From Marinobacter salarius (GTDB lineage: Bacteria; Pseudomonadota; Gammaproteobacteria; Pseudomonadales; Oleiphilaceae), in NCBI GenBank assembly GCA_000831005.1, contig CP007152.1, positions 4,278,001 through 4,342,000 on the forward strand: 64,000 bases of DNA, in the 5' to 3' direction. Every line of letters starts with the position of its first letter. Position 1 is the first letter of the stretch. The notes under the pieces are model-generated. The model worked only from the letters and a program-made list of their open reading frames with translations. It had not been told where the DNA came from and ran no database searches. Positions 37,054 to 47,373 of this stretch are shown one piece after another. The translations under genes were made by a program, and so were the position numbers.

Positions 37054-38167
37054 GTAATACGCAAAAAAACGGGCCGCTACCAGCTGTCCTTTGTCTGACT
37101 GACGCATGTGATCGCCCGGAAACCGAGCTATTCATTGGCCTTAAAAAAGCCGGGTATGATGTGGATGTAATGTGTAATCCGAAAGGGCAAAATTATCAGC
37201 GCCTTGTGGATGAGGGCATGGTCGCTCAACCGATGGCGCTGGAAGATCGCTTCGACAAGGTAGGCATCGCGGCTATCCGCGAGCAGTTGAAGAAGAAAGA
37301 TTACGAGGTCATACACGCGTACAATCCTCGGGCCCTGGCCTGTGGCCTGACTGCCTCGAAAGGCACGGACATAAGGATCGTGGCCTATCGAGGTGTGATC
37401 GGGAACATCAGTTTTTTGAACCCCGAATCCTGGATAACGTTTCTGCATCCCCGGGTCAGTAAAATTGTGTGCGTCGCCGATGCAATTAAAGATTACCTGT
37501 CGAGCCTGAAGTTTTTGTGGATGCGTATTCCAGATTCGAAGCTCCAGCGGATCTACAAGGGCCATGACCTCGGGTGGTACCAGGCTGAGCCAGCTGATCT
37601 GGGGGAGTTTGGTATACCCGAGGGCGCCTTTGTGGTTTGTTGTACTGGTCGTAACTCCCCTCGCAAGGCTACGACGTTCTTATTGACGCATTCTGCAAGT
37701 TGCCTGATGACATTGAAGCGCACCTGATTCTGGTGGGCGATATGGCTGAGAACAAGGATCTGCGAGCTCAGGCGGAGTCCACTAATCGTTCTGCTCGAAT
37801 TCACTTTACTGGTTTTCGCAGGGATGCGCCGGCCATTGCGGCAGCCAGCAATGTCTTTGTATTGCCCTCCACGGAGCGAGAGGGGCTGCCTCGGGCTGTG
37901 ATTGAAGCGATGGCCTATGGAGTTGCGCCGGTGGTGACAAGTGTTGGTGGCATGCCTGAACTTGTTGAGGATGGAGCCAGCGGGTTGGTGGTGGCTCCTG
38001 ATCACTCTCAGGCCCTCGCGAGTGCCCTTGAGCGCCTGTATCGAGATGGCAGCTTGTTGCGCCAGTTGGGGCTTGCAGCCCGAGAGCGGATAGCTGCTGA
38101 TTTTCATACCTCGCAAACTGTACAGCAGACCGGCGAGCTTTATAACGCTTTGACGGGCAGGTTCTGA
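37050..38167 (+). CDS. Glycosyltransferase family 4 (apparent frameshift)
   Basis: About 372 aa after repair; GT-B retaining glycosyltransferase. The C-terminal half holds the family motif FVLPSTEREGLPRAVIEAMAYGVAPVVTSVGGMPELV (E-x7-E type). The frame breaks at ~37667; adding one G (RNSPRK-GYDVLIDAFCKLP) joins the halves. Likely start is the TTG at 37050, overlapping the kdkA stop. LPS core assembly is inferred from context. Confidence 0.9.
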
Positions 38168-39238
38168 ATGCGTCGTTATCTTTTGTTTGTTAATCAGCCG
38201 TACTCGTATTCCATTCTGCGGCCTTTACAGGAAGAAATACGCAAACGGGGCGATGACGCCGCCTGGTTTGTAGCAGGCTGCTCTGCGGCGCCGCTGTTAC
38301 CGGATGAGCACCGCCTGACAACTGTGAAGGGCGTGATGGAATACGATGCCTGTGCGACTTTTGCCCCTGGTGACTGGGTGCCGTATTTCTTTCCCGGAAT
38401 CAAAGTTGAGGTATTTCACGGCCTCGCTCGAAACAAAAGGGGGCATAGCAGCGAGGACAAAAGTGATCACTACCGGATTCGTGGCTTTTTTGACCTCTAC
38501 TGTACTCACGCGAGCAAAGACACCAAAAAATTTGGCGAGTTGGCACAGCAGTATAAGTATTTTTCGGTTGCCAAAACCGGCTGGCCCAAGTTGGACCCCC
38601 TGTTCGATAACCGGCATACCGGTGAACGTCTACGGAATGAGGGCGAGCGGCCCGTCGTATTTTTTGCATCCACGTTCAGTCGTTCCGTGACTGCAGCTCC
38701 CCAGTTGTTGAGCACTATCGCAAATCTGTCTCAAAATGATCGCTGGCAGTTTATCGTCACATTGCACCCCAAAATGGATCCGGCAATTACCGATCAGTAC
38801 CGGGCGCTTGCAGGGCCAAACCTGCGTTTTGTCGAGAGCCATGAAGACTTGCTGCCGATACTGCCAGAGGCGGACGTGATGTTATGCGACACATCCTCCA
38901 TCATGTTCGAGTTTATGTTTCTGGACCGTCCGGTGGTGACGCTCAACACAAAAATGCCGGGTCCATATCTGATTGACGTCAACTCGCCTGATCGGGTTGA
39001 GCAAGCGCTGGAAACAGCATTGGGTCGGCCCCCTGAACTGATGTCTGCGGCAAGGGCCCTGTGCGATGAACTGCATGGTTTTCGTGACGGCAAGTCCAGT
39101 GCTCGCGTGATCGATGCGGTCGATGAGTTCCTTACCGGTGAGAAGGGAGAGCTCAGGGGAAAGCCGTTGAATATCCTTCGAAAAATCAAAGTGCGCCGGC
39201 GCCTCAAGCGTGAGCTGAGGAAGTCGGCCGAGTACTGA
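38168..39238 (+). CDS. CDP-glycerol glycerophosphotransferase-family protein
   Basis: 356 aa, begins directly after the preceding stop. The C-terminal region LLPILPEADVMLCDTSSIMFEFMFLDRPVVTLNT is typical of PF04464 transferases that add polyol phosphates from CDP-glycerol-like donors. The basic C-terminus (KIKVRRRLKRELRK) could contact membrane. In an LPS core cluster it probably adds a phospho-substituent to the oligosaccharide; donor unknown. Confidence 0.85.
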   Translation: MRRYLLFVNQPYSYSILRPLQEEIRKRGDDAAWFVAGCSAAPLLPDEHRLTTVKGVMEYDACATFAPGDWVPYFFPGIKVEVFHGLARNKRGHSSEDKSDHYRIRGFFDLYCTHASKDTKKFGELAQQYKYFSVAKTGWPKLDPLFDNRHTGERLRNEGERPVVFFASTFSRSVTAAPQLLSTIANLSQNDRWQFIVTLHPKMDPAITDQYRALAGPNLRFVESHEDLLPILPEADVMLCDTSSIMFEFMFLDRPVVTLNTKMPGPYLIDVNSPDRVEQALETALGRPPELMSAARALCDELHGFRDGKSSARVIDAVDEFLTGEKGELRGKPLNILRKIKVRRRLKRELRKSAEY

Positions 39239-39265
39239 TACCTGTACTTCAAAGGGATAGAATCT

Positions 39266-40021
39266 ATGCCGGATGGGATCTGCCCAGCCAAAGTCATCGT
39301 GCTCACGTTGGAACGGGCAAAAGCCCGGCAAGCCCGCATTAAGTCCCTTCTGGACAGTGCCGGAATTCCCTTTGAATTCTTTTGGGGGGTAGATGGCCAG
39401 CGCGATCCAAACCCCATTGAGCCGTTCTACGACGAGAAAAAAAGACTGAGGGTGAAAGGAGCTCCTTTAAGTCAGGGACAGCTTGGCTGTTTTGCCAGCC
39501 ATTACAGAATTTGGCAAAAGTGTCTTCAGGAAAATCAGAATCTGGTAATTCTGGAAGACGATGTCATATTTGACGAGGGATTGTTCAAGATCTTTTTGAA
39601 GAATATTCCTGAATTACCTCAAGAGGCGGGGTGCGTCAGGCTGTTTGAAAACAAAACACGAAATCACAAGGCATTTGAGTACGCTCAATTGAAAGGACTT
39701 CGATTGCTTCGCTATACCAAAGGGCCTATGAGCACCATGGGGTATTACCTGACCCCAGGCGCCGCAGAAAAGTTTATCGAATCGCTGAGGCCGGTTTTTC
39801 TGTCGGTTGATATCTATATGGACCGATACTGGTCAAATAAGGTGTTGTGTTGTGGCGTTGAGCCGGGCTTTGTCTATCACGATCATCAGTTTGAATCGAT
39901 GATCGGTTACACGGAAAAAACGCAGCGTAGAGCTATTGTTGTCACAATCCTCAGGGAGTTGTTTACTCTGGGTGAGCGGATTCAACGGTATGTTTACAAT
40001 AGAAAATTTTGGTTGAAATAG
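39266..40021 (+). CDS. Glycosyltransferase family 25 (LPS core)
   Basis: 251 aa. N-terminal VIVLTLERAKARQARIKSLLDSAGIPFEFFWGVDG and the metal-binding NLVILEDDVIF motif define GT25, the family of LgtB/LpsA galactosyltransferases. Acts on the growing core oligosaccharide at the inner membrane. Ribosome site AAAGGGATAG. Confidence 0.9.
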   Translation: MPDGICPAKVIVLTLERAKARQARIKSLLDSAGIPFEFFWGVDGQRDPNPIEPFYDEKKRLRVKGAPLSQGQLGCFASHYRIWQKCLQENQNLVILEDDVIFDEGLFKIFLKNIPELPQEAGCVRLFENKTRNHKAFEYAQLKGLRLLRYTKGPMSTMGYYLTPGAAEKFIESLRPVFLSVDIYMDRYWSNKVLCCGVEPGFVYHDHQFESMIGYTEKTQRRAIVVTILRELFTLGERIQRYVYNRKFWLK

Positions 40022-40057
40022 AAGGTAATATGGGGATTCGAATAGGGCTTTCGGGTG

Positions 40058-40744
40058 ATGAATGAAACAATACATGCCATTTGGTTGGGGAGTCGAATGC
40101 CACCATTGGCCCATGCCTGTATTGATGACTGGTCAAAGCAGGGCTACCACTACAGGCTTTGGACAGAGTCTGACCAGGCGATAAACGAATGGGTTGACTC
40201 CTGTGCCTTCGCAAAGGTGTGCTACCAGAAAAAGCTGTACGCATTCGTATCCGACTACCTAAGGTTGAAGGTCCTTCAGCGTGATGGTGGCCTATACCTT
40301 GATACCGACGTGACCATCCGAAAAGATCCGTTTCCGCTTTTTTCCGGCCTTCAGTTTTCCGTTGGTTATGAGAATCAGGATTTTCTTGGAACGGCGTCGA
40401 TATATGCCGAAAAGAATTCCAGAATTCTGGCAGCACTGATTGATTTTTATGAAAGTGCGATATGGGAATCGCCGTTGTACATTGGCCCCCAAATACTGAC
40501 CAGCTTACTGGTCGACAAGGGACTGCAAGAGCTTGAGCGTTGCAATCTCTATCCGGTTGAATACTTCTATGGCTATCAACAGGAACCAATGAACTTCGTC
40601 GCTCCAGACAACAGCTATTTAATCCACTGGTTTCAGCATAGTTGGGGGCGCGCTCCCGGACTTGTTTTTTTGAAATCGAAGCATCTTGGTTTTTGGGGGC
40701 GACTTTATACCTGGCAGAAATACTTTTTTCGCGGTCGATCCTGA
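40058..40744 (+). CDS. DXD-motif glycosyltransferase (GT32-like)
   Basis: 228 aa. Start region IHAIWLGSRMPPLAHACIDDW and the DXD motif YLRLKVLQRDGGLYLDTDVTI identify a capsular/LPS sugar transferase of the GT32 type. Last gene of the plus-strand LPS run. A GTG three bases earlier is an alternative start. Confidence 0.88.
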   Translation: MNETIHAIWLGSRMPPLAHACIDDWSKQGYHYRLWTESDQAINEWVDSCAFAKVCYQKKLYAFVSDYLRLKVLQRDGGLYLDTDVTIRKDPFPLFSGLQFSVGYENQDFLGTASIYAEKNSRILAALIDFYESAIWESPLYIGPQILTSLLVDKGLQELERCNLYPVEYFYGYQQEPMNFVAPDNSYLIHWFQHSWGRAPGLVFLKSKHLGFWGRLYTWQKYFFRGRS

Positions 40745-40786
40745 CTTAACCTTCGGGTCTCAGGTCGCTCTACTTTTTGATATTTC

Positions 40787-40804
40787 TTTGACATTTTCCT
40801 GACA
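40787..40804 (+). promoter_or_regulatory. Candidate response-regulator box before the LtaS-like gene
   Basis: TTTGACATTTTCCTGACA contains two TGACA half-sites 11 bp apart, the usual spacing for OmpR-family regulators. A closely related sequence lies at 47869-47886 before the operon encoding the response regulator. Confidence 0.5.
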
Positions 40805-40875
40805 CTGCTTCCACCCCGAATGCAATAACCTCCCGCTTAAAAATTCAGCCTTTTAAGTACGAGGATTGCATTCCA

Positions 40876-42870
40876 ATGCCCGTAGAACGTTCTGGTAGTG
40901 CCAAGCCCAAATGCCACTTTGTTACGAGGGCGGGTGCTTATTTTCCTTTGTTGGTTGTTTTTTGTTCTGTTCTGCTTGTCGGTAGTCTATCGCGCTGTTT
41001 GCTTGTTCTATGGCAGTTCGACCGAGTGTCCGAGTCAGGCGTGTTCCCAAGTATATTCTTACATGGGCTGAGAGTTGATTTGATTCTCGCGGGGATGGCT
41101 GTGGCGCCGATGCTGTTGGTTCTTCCCATTTTAGGGAACCGATTTAACTGGGCTCTGTGGAAAAAGCTGACGTTCTCCTGGGCAATTCTGGTCATCGCGC
41201 TGATCATTTTTATGGAGCTAGTCACTCCTGCCTTTATCAACCAGTACGATGTTCGGCCTAACCGGCTTTTTATCGAGTATTTAAAGTATCCCCGGGAAGT
41301 GTTTTCCATGCTGTGGACCGGCTACAAGTCCACGGTATTCCTCAGCCTCGGGCTTACCGTTGCTGGTGTGGCCGTTTTTTGGAGAACATTACGCTCGTGG
41401 TTGGGCGCACCCCGGCCTTCAAGCCATAGAAAAGCACTGTTGATCTGGCCGCTGGTGGTCGTAACGGTATTTATGTGTGTGCGTTCGACAACCGGCCATC
41501 GCCCAGCGAATCCGGCCATGTTTGCTCTAACGTCAGATCCGCTGGTCAACTCATTGATCATCAACTCTACGTGGTCTGTTGCATTTGCCATCTACAACTT
41601 AAAGCATGAAACCGAGAGCAATCAGGCCTACGGGTCAATAACAGACGAGGTGATGTTGGATGAGGTTAGAAGTGCGCCTTGGCTGGAAGGTTACGAGTTT
41701 TCGTCTGACAACTACCCTACATTGCATCATCAAACTCCCAGCTATCAAAGGACGTCGCCCATCAATCTGGTGATTGTCCTGGAAGAAAGCCTGGGCGCAA
41801 CATTTGTGGAATCCCTCGGGGGCAGGCCGGTTACGCCCAGATTGGAAGCATTGAAAAATGACGGGTGGTGGTTTGAGAGCCTTTATGCCACAGGAACGCG
41901 CTCTGTTCGCGGAATTGAGGCCGTCATCTCCGGGTTTCTACCCTCCGCATCGCGCAGTGTGGTGAAGCTGTCACTGTCGCAGTCGAACTTCTTTACGCTG
42001 GCCGGCCTTTTGGAACGCAAAGGCTATGACACCGGTTTTATTTACGGAGGTGAAGCGCATTTCGACAATATGCGGAGCTTTTTCTCAGGCAATGGCTTTC
42101 AGCATATTGTCGATCAGCTCGACTACGATAGCCCAACGTTCACAGGTAGCTGGGGAGTAAGCGACGAGGATCTGTTTCGGAAAGCGGATCAAGAACTGCG
42201 AAAACTGAACGCCGCCGGGCAGCCGTTTTTCAGATTGGTATTCTCCTCTTCCAATCACACCCCCTTCGAATTTCCAGATGGGCGGATCTCGCTTTATGAC
42301 AGCGAGAAGAACACCGTCAATAATGCGGTAAAGTACGCTGATCATGCCCTGGGCGAATTTATTGCGACGGCACGCCAGCAGGACTACTGGGAGAATACCG
42401 TCTTCTTGATTGTGGCAGATCATGATGCTCGTGTATGGGGTGACGAGCTGGTTCCTATCAAAAACTTCCACATCCCCGGATTAATTCTCGGTGGCAAGAT
42501 TGCGCCGCAGCGTATCAGAACCATGGTCAGTCAGATCGATTTGGCGCCGACATTGCTGTCATTGATGGGCATGGAAGCGGACCATCCGATGGTAGGGAGG
42601 GACATCACCAGGCACCCGGAAAAAGCCGGGCGCGCTATGATGCAGTTCAATGACAACTATGCGTGGATGGGAGGCGATCATCAGGTGTTGGTTCTCAGGC
42701 CGGATCAATCGCCCTTGAAGGGCATCTACGACCCCGGGTCGGGCAAAACGGAATACTCCGATGCCGAGCCGTCGCAGGCTGAATTTCAACGGGCTTTGGC
42801 ATTTGCCCAACTGCCACTATGGCTTTATCGTGAGCAAAAGTATGATACCCCTGACGTGAATAAACCATAG
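40876..42870 (+). CDS. LTA synthase-family sulfatase-fold phosphotransferase
   Basis: 664 aa. About five N-terminal membrane helices (residues ~20-215) precede a periplasmic alkaline-phosphatase-like domain. Expected catalytic features: INLVIVLEESLGATF, the nucleophile Thr region YATGTRSVRGIEAV, SSSNHTPFEFP, and metal ligands in VADHDARVW. In Gram-negatives such enzymes transfer phosphoglycerol or phosphoethanolamine to LPS or periplasmic glucans. It is convergent with the sensor kinase gene, and its promoter carries a candidate response-regulator box. Confidence 0.9.
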   Translation: MPVERSGSAKPKCHFVTRAGAYFPLLVVFCSVLLVGSLSRCLLVLWQFDRVSESGVFPSIFLHGLRVDLILAGMAVAPMLLVLPILGNRFNWALWKKLTFSWAILVIALIIFMELVTPAFINQYDVRPNRLFIEYLKYPREVFSMLWTGYKSTVFLSLGLTVAGVAVFWRTLRSWLGAPRPSSHRKALLIWPLVVVTVFMCVRSTTGHRPANPAMFALTSDPLVNSLIINSTWSVAFAIYNLKHETESNQAYGSITDEVMLDEVRSAPWLEGYEFSSDNYPTLHHQTPSYQRTSPINLVIVLEESLGATFVESLGGRPVTPRLEALKNDGWWFESLYATGTRSVRGIEAVISGFLPSASRSVVKLSLSQSNFFTLAGLLERKGYDTGFIYGGEAHFDNMRSFFSGNGFQHIVDQLDYDSPTFTGSWGVSDEDLFRKADQELRKLNAAGQPFFRLVFSSSNHTPFEFPDGRISLYDSEKNTVNNAVKYADHALGEFIATARQQDYWENTVFLIVADHDARVWGDELVPIKNFHIPGLILGGKIAPQRIRTMVSQIDLAPTLLSLMGMEADHPMVGRDITRHPEKAGRAMMQFNDNYAWMGGDHQVLVLRPDQSPLKGIYDPGSGKTEYSDAEPSQAEFQRALAFAQLPLWLYREQKYDTPDVNKP

Positions 42871-42888
42871 CGACGGCGTTGCAGGTAC

Positions 42889-44168
42889 TCAGTGGGGCAG
42901 ATCCTGCGTATCAATGACAATGACGGTGCCTTCGGAGTCTGTTTTTTCAACCTGGAGGCCCCAGTGAATGCGTTCGCAGGCCAGTTGCACAATCAATAGG
43001 CCAAAGCTGCTTTGATGGAGTTTTCTGGTCTCCGGCGCCACAACGGTTGATATTGCCTCCATTGCCGAGGTTGAAAGACCTTTGCCAAAGTCCTGAATGC
43101 GAATCCTGTGATCCGTTATAAAAATGTCGACGCTGCCGTTGGTGTGTCCGAGAGCATTCTGAACCAGATTGCGGATAATCATCCGTACCAGGGCGGGGTC
43201 TGAACGTAGGACAACGCGATCTTTCTGGGGGTGGAGTACTGTGCGGCCGTTAAATGCAGGGTTCAGATCCTTGAGGTCGACAAGCAGTTCACGGGTCGTT
43301 GCTACGATATCAATGTTGGTAGGGTTGTCCCTATCCTGTTCCCCGCGGGCAATTCTCAATAGCATTTCTGTGTCTTCCCGCATGGTGCGGTAGATCTGCG
43401 AATTCGTCCCAGGGTTTTCTGATCGGCTTCCGAGAGCGTTTTGCGCTGCTCCAGTACATCTAAAGCGCCCATAATGACCGCCAGGGGGGTTCGAAATTCG
43501 TGGCTGGCAAGCTTTACAAAGGACTTTTCCCGCTCAACCACGGTCTCCATTGCCGAAAGGAAGCGATTAAAGGCATCGGCGATCTGGTCGAATTCGCGAT
43601 CCCTGTAGTCGCGTGAGAGTCTTTGCATCGAAACCCCGGGCTCTGTTGACTGCACGTCGTGAGTCAGTGCCCGTAGCGGCTTTAGCAGATAAGATGAGGC
43701 AATACCTGAAACGAAAAGCCCCAAAAACATCAGCCCTGCAGCCAGAACGAGCAGCACGATCTGAATCACCGCTTCCCTGTTCTCCATAATCGTGATGTCC
43801 TCCGACACGTAGAGCCGTCCAGGAGGTTTGATGGTTGTTTCAACGTTCAGTATTTTCGTCCAGTCATCAAACTCGATTTCGTCTGAGTATCCGACGGGAC
43901 GGTCATGAAGGTGCTGGGGCAAAAGTGATTCTGGTGCGCCACTTGGTAGAAAGTACGCTTCAATGCGACCGGTTTTCCAGCTCTGAAAGCTCGACTCCGT
44001 AATTTGCTCTTTGAAGTACTCGGCATCAAGTTTCAGTTCCAGGCCCCGAATAGTGTCTTCCACATCGTTTACAAAGAGCTCGACGGCGACCATCGAAACT
44101 GTTGTCGTTATGACAACAATGCCAAACAGTGTGGCGGACAGGCGGCGGGACAGTGAATGCTGCTTCAT
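42889..44168 (-). CDS. Sensor histidine kinase (apparent frameshift)
   Basis: About 426 aa after repair. Two membrane segments (~10-30 and ~140-165) bound a ~110-residue periplasmic sensor. A HAMP-like linker, H-box LASHEFRTPLAVIMG (autophosphorylated His), N-box MIIRNLVQNALGHT and a short G-box IQDFGKGLS follow. The frame breaks at ~43394; adding one A (GRIRR-IYRTMREDTEMLLRIARG) restores it. It overlaps the regulator gene by 4 nt. Signal unknown; a PmrB-like role in envelope modification fits the neighbours. Confidence 0.92.
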
Positions 44169-44899
44169 TGTGGCATGGCCTTTGGGTCAGGCAGTATTAA
44201 ACGATAGCCGCGCCCATGAACGGTTTTTATCAGGCTATCGCCAAACGCCTTCTCCAGGGTCTTGCGTAATGCATAGATATGGGTACGCAGCGTGTTCCCT
44301 CCGGTTTCTGTATTTTCATCACCCCAGATTGATTCCGAAAGGACATCATGACTGAGAAAGCTGGGATAGGCGCGAATCAGTAGTTCAAAGAGCCTGGCGG
44401 GCGTACCGGTAAGTTCTGTCGATTTTCCCCGATAATGTACGCTGAGCGTGCCGGGATCAAACTGAAGCTCTCCGGCCTGAAGTCCCTTGAAAACCGGGGT
44501 GTAGCGCCGGTGAAGAGCGTCAATTCTGAGCTGTAGCTCTTTGAGTTCAAATGGTTTCACCAGGTAATCGTCAGCACCACAGTTAAACCCCTTCTCTTTA
44601 TCTGCGAGTGAGCTCAACGCGGTCATAAGGATGACCGGTTTCTGGCATTGTAGATCTTGCCGGATACGGCGACAGATCTCGAAACCGTCTACCCCGGGAA
44701 GCATCAGGTCCAGAACAATGACATCGTATGTCTGAGTTGCCAGCAGGTGCAGTGCGGTCAACCCGTCGGCGGCATAGTCCAGGGTGTAGCGGTCGTCGCC
44801 GAGAAACTCGAACAGGTTTTCCGCCAGGTCTTTCTGGTCTTCCACAATCAGGATGCCAAGTCGTCGGCTGTCGATTGAACTAAAGGATCTATTGGTCAT
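44165..44899 (-). CDS. OmpR-family response regulator
   Basis: 244 aa. Receiver domain with phosphoacceptor Asp in YDVIVLDLMLPGVDG and Lys in DDYLVKPFE, followed by a winged-helix DNA-binding domain (RTHIYALRKTLEKAFGDSLIKTVHGRGYRL). It overlaps the upstream ArnT-like gene by 11 nt, so regulator and envelope enzymes form one operon, which is likely autoregulated through the TGACA-type box. Confidence 0.95.
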   Translation of the reverse strand: MTNRSFSSIDSRRLGILIVEDQKDLAENLFEFLGDDRYTLDYAADGLTALHLLATQTYDVIVLDLMLPGVDGFEICRRIRQDLQCQKPVILMTALSSLADKEKGFNCGADDYLVKPFELKELQLRIDALHRRYTPVFKGLQAGELQFDPGTLSVHYRGKSTELTGTPARLFELLIRAYPSFLSHDVLSESIWGDENTETGGNTLRTHIYALRKTLEKAFGDSLIKTVHGRGYRLILPDPKAMPQ

Positions 44900-46361
44900 T
44901 CTTTGACAATTCCTGACGATGGATATTTGGATTAAACGACACTAATCGATATCGCCGGTTCAGTAATTCTGTGTTGGCCTCTCGAAGCCATGTGACCACT
45001 GATTCCTGGGAGCTTTGCTTCGGAATGGCAACGAAATAGGTCGCATAGTGAGGATTGGCTTTCGTTGCTGACAGTTCCTCCGATGTTATTTCTTGTGCAG
45101 CTCCTCTGGAATAATACCTTGCAGAGAACGGCAGATCATTGAGGTACAAGAGTGGACTGCTGTCGTGATCGGCCAGCTTTTCGTACTCCAGAACCAGCTG
45201 CTTTTCGGTTTTCAGCGTATAGACGCCTTGCGTTCCCAGCAAGACAAATACGGTCATCAACACTGGAACGGCTCCTGCCAATGGATAATAAAACTTACTG
45301 AAGCGGGCCAAATCCAGCCTGGTGAGCCAGTAAGCGATCAGTATGGCAGTAAACGGCAAGGAGGGGAGTGCGTAGGTCCAGAGTGTGTTGCCAGCAGGGG
45401 TAAAGAATAACAGCGGGCCCATGGTCGCCAGAAAAACGAAAAGCAGTCTTGGGTCGCGCAGTGCGCGCATCGAATCCTTGCCCTTCCCTCGAAACCAGGA
45501 CACCGCCAGACAGCTGATGGCGATAAGACCCCAGGGAAAACTGGCCCAGATCCAGAAAACCCAGATCATACCTTTGGGTTGCAGATGGGCAGTACCGTAA
45601 AGGTCCCCCGCCCATCCCGGGTCAAGAAACCGGCGAACATGTTCGCCAACAATAAAGTAGTCGATAAATCCAGGGGTTTTCCACTCGGCAAGCACATACC
45701 ACGGCAGAACAACCAGAGCTGTGAAGGTACACCCCCAGAGCCAGGGGAGCCGGCCAAGCTTTGCGGGCGCTGTTCGGGTCATAACCAGCCAGGTGCCAAT
45801 CGGAACGCCAATCAAAACCAAGGTGAGCGGGCCTTTAGCCAGCAGTCCAATGGCCACGCCTACGAAGAAAAGGAATCCCCAGGCAGTGGACTTCCCATTC
45901 AGGGTGAGACCAAGGCTGACGAGGGCAAGCGTGGTGCCAAGCGCCAGAAAGGCGTCGGTCATCACCGCTCCGGCACTGATGTAAGTCAGGGCCATGGAAG
46001 AGAAGACCAGAGCGGACCAACGAGCGACTGTTTTCCCCCAGAGCAGTAAAGCGAAGTGCCAGGTTAGATAGACGATACCGACGGTTGCGATCCAGGAGGG
46101 TAGCCTGATGACGAATTCGGAGAGCCCGAACAACTGGATTGACGCGGCCTGCGCCCAGAACGACAGTGGCGGTTTGCCCCAGAACGGTACGCCCGGTTCA
46201 AACCAGGGGGTGATCCAGTCACCGGTTTCTACCATCAGCCGGGCGATTTCAGCGTACCGTGGTTCTGTCGTGTCGGCGAATGGAAACAGGGCCATACCGA
46301 TGAAGCGACTTGCTAAAATGGCGGACAGGACAAGCAACCAGGGGCTAATTCGAGCTAGCAT
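44889..46361 (-). CDS. ArnT/PMT-family membrane glycosyltransferase
   Basis: 490 aa, about ten membrane helices. The first periplasmic loop carries FPFADTTEPRYAEIARLMVETGDWITPWFEPGVPFWGKPP, the Asp/Glu-containing catalytic loop of ArnT-like lipid-linked sugar transferases. ArnT adds L-Ara4N to lipid A and causes polymyxin resistance. Here it pairs with GtrB- and GtrA-like genes, so a different undecaprenyl- or dolichyl-type sugar donor is likely. Confidence 0.9.
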   Translation of the reverse strand: MLARISPWLLVLSAILASRFIGMALFPFADTTEPRYAEIARLMVETGDWITPWFEPGVPFWGKPPLSFWAQAASIQLFGLSEFVIRLPSWIATVGIVYLTWHFALLLWGKTVARWSALVFSSMALTYISAGAVMTDAFLALGTTLALVSLGLTLNGKSTAWGFLFFVGVAIGLLAKGPLTLVLIGVPIGTWLVMTRTAPAKLGRLPWLWGCTFTALVVLPWYVLAEWKTPGFIDYFIVGEHVRRFLDPGWAGDLYGTAHLQPKGMIWVFWIWASFPWGLIAISCLAVSWFRGKGKDSMRALRDPRLLFVFLATMGPLLFFTPAGNTLWTYALPSLPFTAILIAYWLTRLDLARFSKFYYPLAGAVPVLMTVFVLLGTQGVYTLKTEKQLVLEYEKLADHDSSPLLYLNDLPFSARYYSRGAAQEITSEELSATKANPHYATYFVAIPKQSSQESVVTWLREANTELLNRRYRLVSFNPNIHRQELSKNDQ

Positions 46362-47373
46362 GGCGATATGGCTCCGGATTCAGGGTGTTGGGTCGAGCTC
46401 CTGCCTGGACGCTCTCCATGACATCTTCTGTGAGGTAAATCGGGCGTTGCTTTGTCTCGACATAGGTTTTGCCGACATACTCGCCTACGATGCCAATACT
46501 AAGAAGCTGAATCCCTCCCAGAAACGTAATGATGGCCACCAGCGATGGATAGCCGTTGGTGACGTCACCCAGTAACGTAGCCTTGACGACGATCCAGAGC
46601 CCGAAAAGGGCACCCATTGATGCTGCAAGCAGGCCCACGCCAGTGGCCCAGCGCAGTGGTGATGTTGAAAACGAGGTCAGTCCTTCCAGCGCGAGCCCGA
46701 TCAACCCGGGATAGTCCCACTTGGTAACTCCCGCAGCTCGTGGCGCCCGGTCATAGGGAAGTACCGTGGTGGGCATGCCTATCCACGCAAAAAGCCCCTT
46801 CATATAGCGATTGCGTTCGCCCAGAGACATCAGCGCATCGACTGCCCTGCGGCTCATCAGTCGAAAATCTCCGGTATCGACGGGGATATTTGTCCTGCTT
46901 GTTCGATTGAGCAGCCGGTAAAACAGATGAGCGCTCAGGCGCTTGGGCAGAGATTCCCCGTGCCTGGACCGCCTCTGCATCAATACAACATCGGAACCGG
47001 ACTGCCACGCTTCGACCATGGTTGGAATAAGTTCTGGTGGGTCCTGAAGATCCGCATCAATCACCACGACAGCATCACCGGTCGCATGTTCCAGGCCGGC
47101 AGTGAGAGCCGCTTCTTTGCCAAAGTTACGGGTCAGTTTTACCAATCGAATACCACTGCGACGCGCCAGAAAACTGGAGATGTAGTTGGCGCTCCCGTCT
47201 TCGCTGCCGTCATCAACGAAAACCAGTTGGGTCGCTACCGTGAGGGAATCAAGAATAGGCAGCACCCGTTCCAGAAAAACGGGCAGCATTGCTCGTTCGT
47301 TGAAGACGGGTACGACGATGGAAAGAACTTGTTTACTGCTAATACGGGTAGGGAGAACACTATGTCTGCTCAT
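46345..47373 (-). CDS. GtrB/DPM1-like polyprenyl-phosphate glycosyltransferase
   Basis: 342 aa from MSRHSVLPTRISSKQVLSIVVPVFNE. GT2 domain with DxD-type VVVIDADLQDPPELIPTM and RNFGKEAALTAGLEHA, then two C-terminal membrane helices. It makes undecaprenyl-phosphate-sugar for periplasmic transfer. It overlaps gtrA upstream by 14 nt and the ArnT-like gene downstream by 17 nt. Confidence 0.93.
   Translation of the reverse strand: MSRHSVLPTRISSKQVLSIVVPVFNERAMLPVFLERVLPILDSLTVATQLVFVDDGSEDGSANYISSFLARRSGIRLVKLTRNFGKEAALTAGLEHATGDAVVVIDADLQDPPELIPTMVEAWQSGSDVVLMQRRSRHGESLPKRLSAHLFYRLLNRTSRTNIPVDTGDFRLMSRRAVDALMSLGERNRYMKGLFAWIGMPTTVLPYDRAPRAAGVTKWDYPGLIGLALEGLTSFSTSPLRWATGVGLLAASMGALFGLWIVVKATLLGDVTNGYPSLVAIITFLGGIQLLSIGIVGEYVGKTYVETKQRPIYLTEDVMESVQAGARPNTLNPEPYRHASSN

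Noticed and set aside
44889-46361. Firm assignment as arnT (L-Ara4N transferase)
   Set aside because: No arnBCADEF genes are nearby and the partners are GtrA/GtrB-like, so the sugar donor is uncertain.
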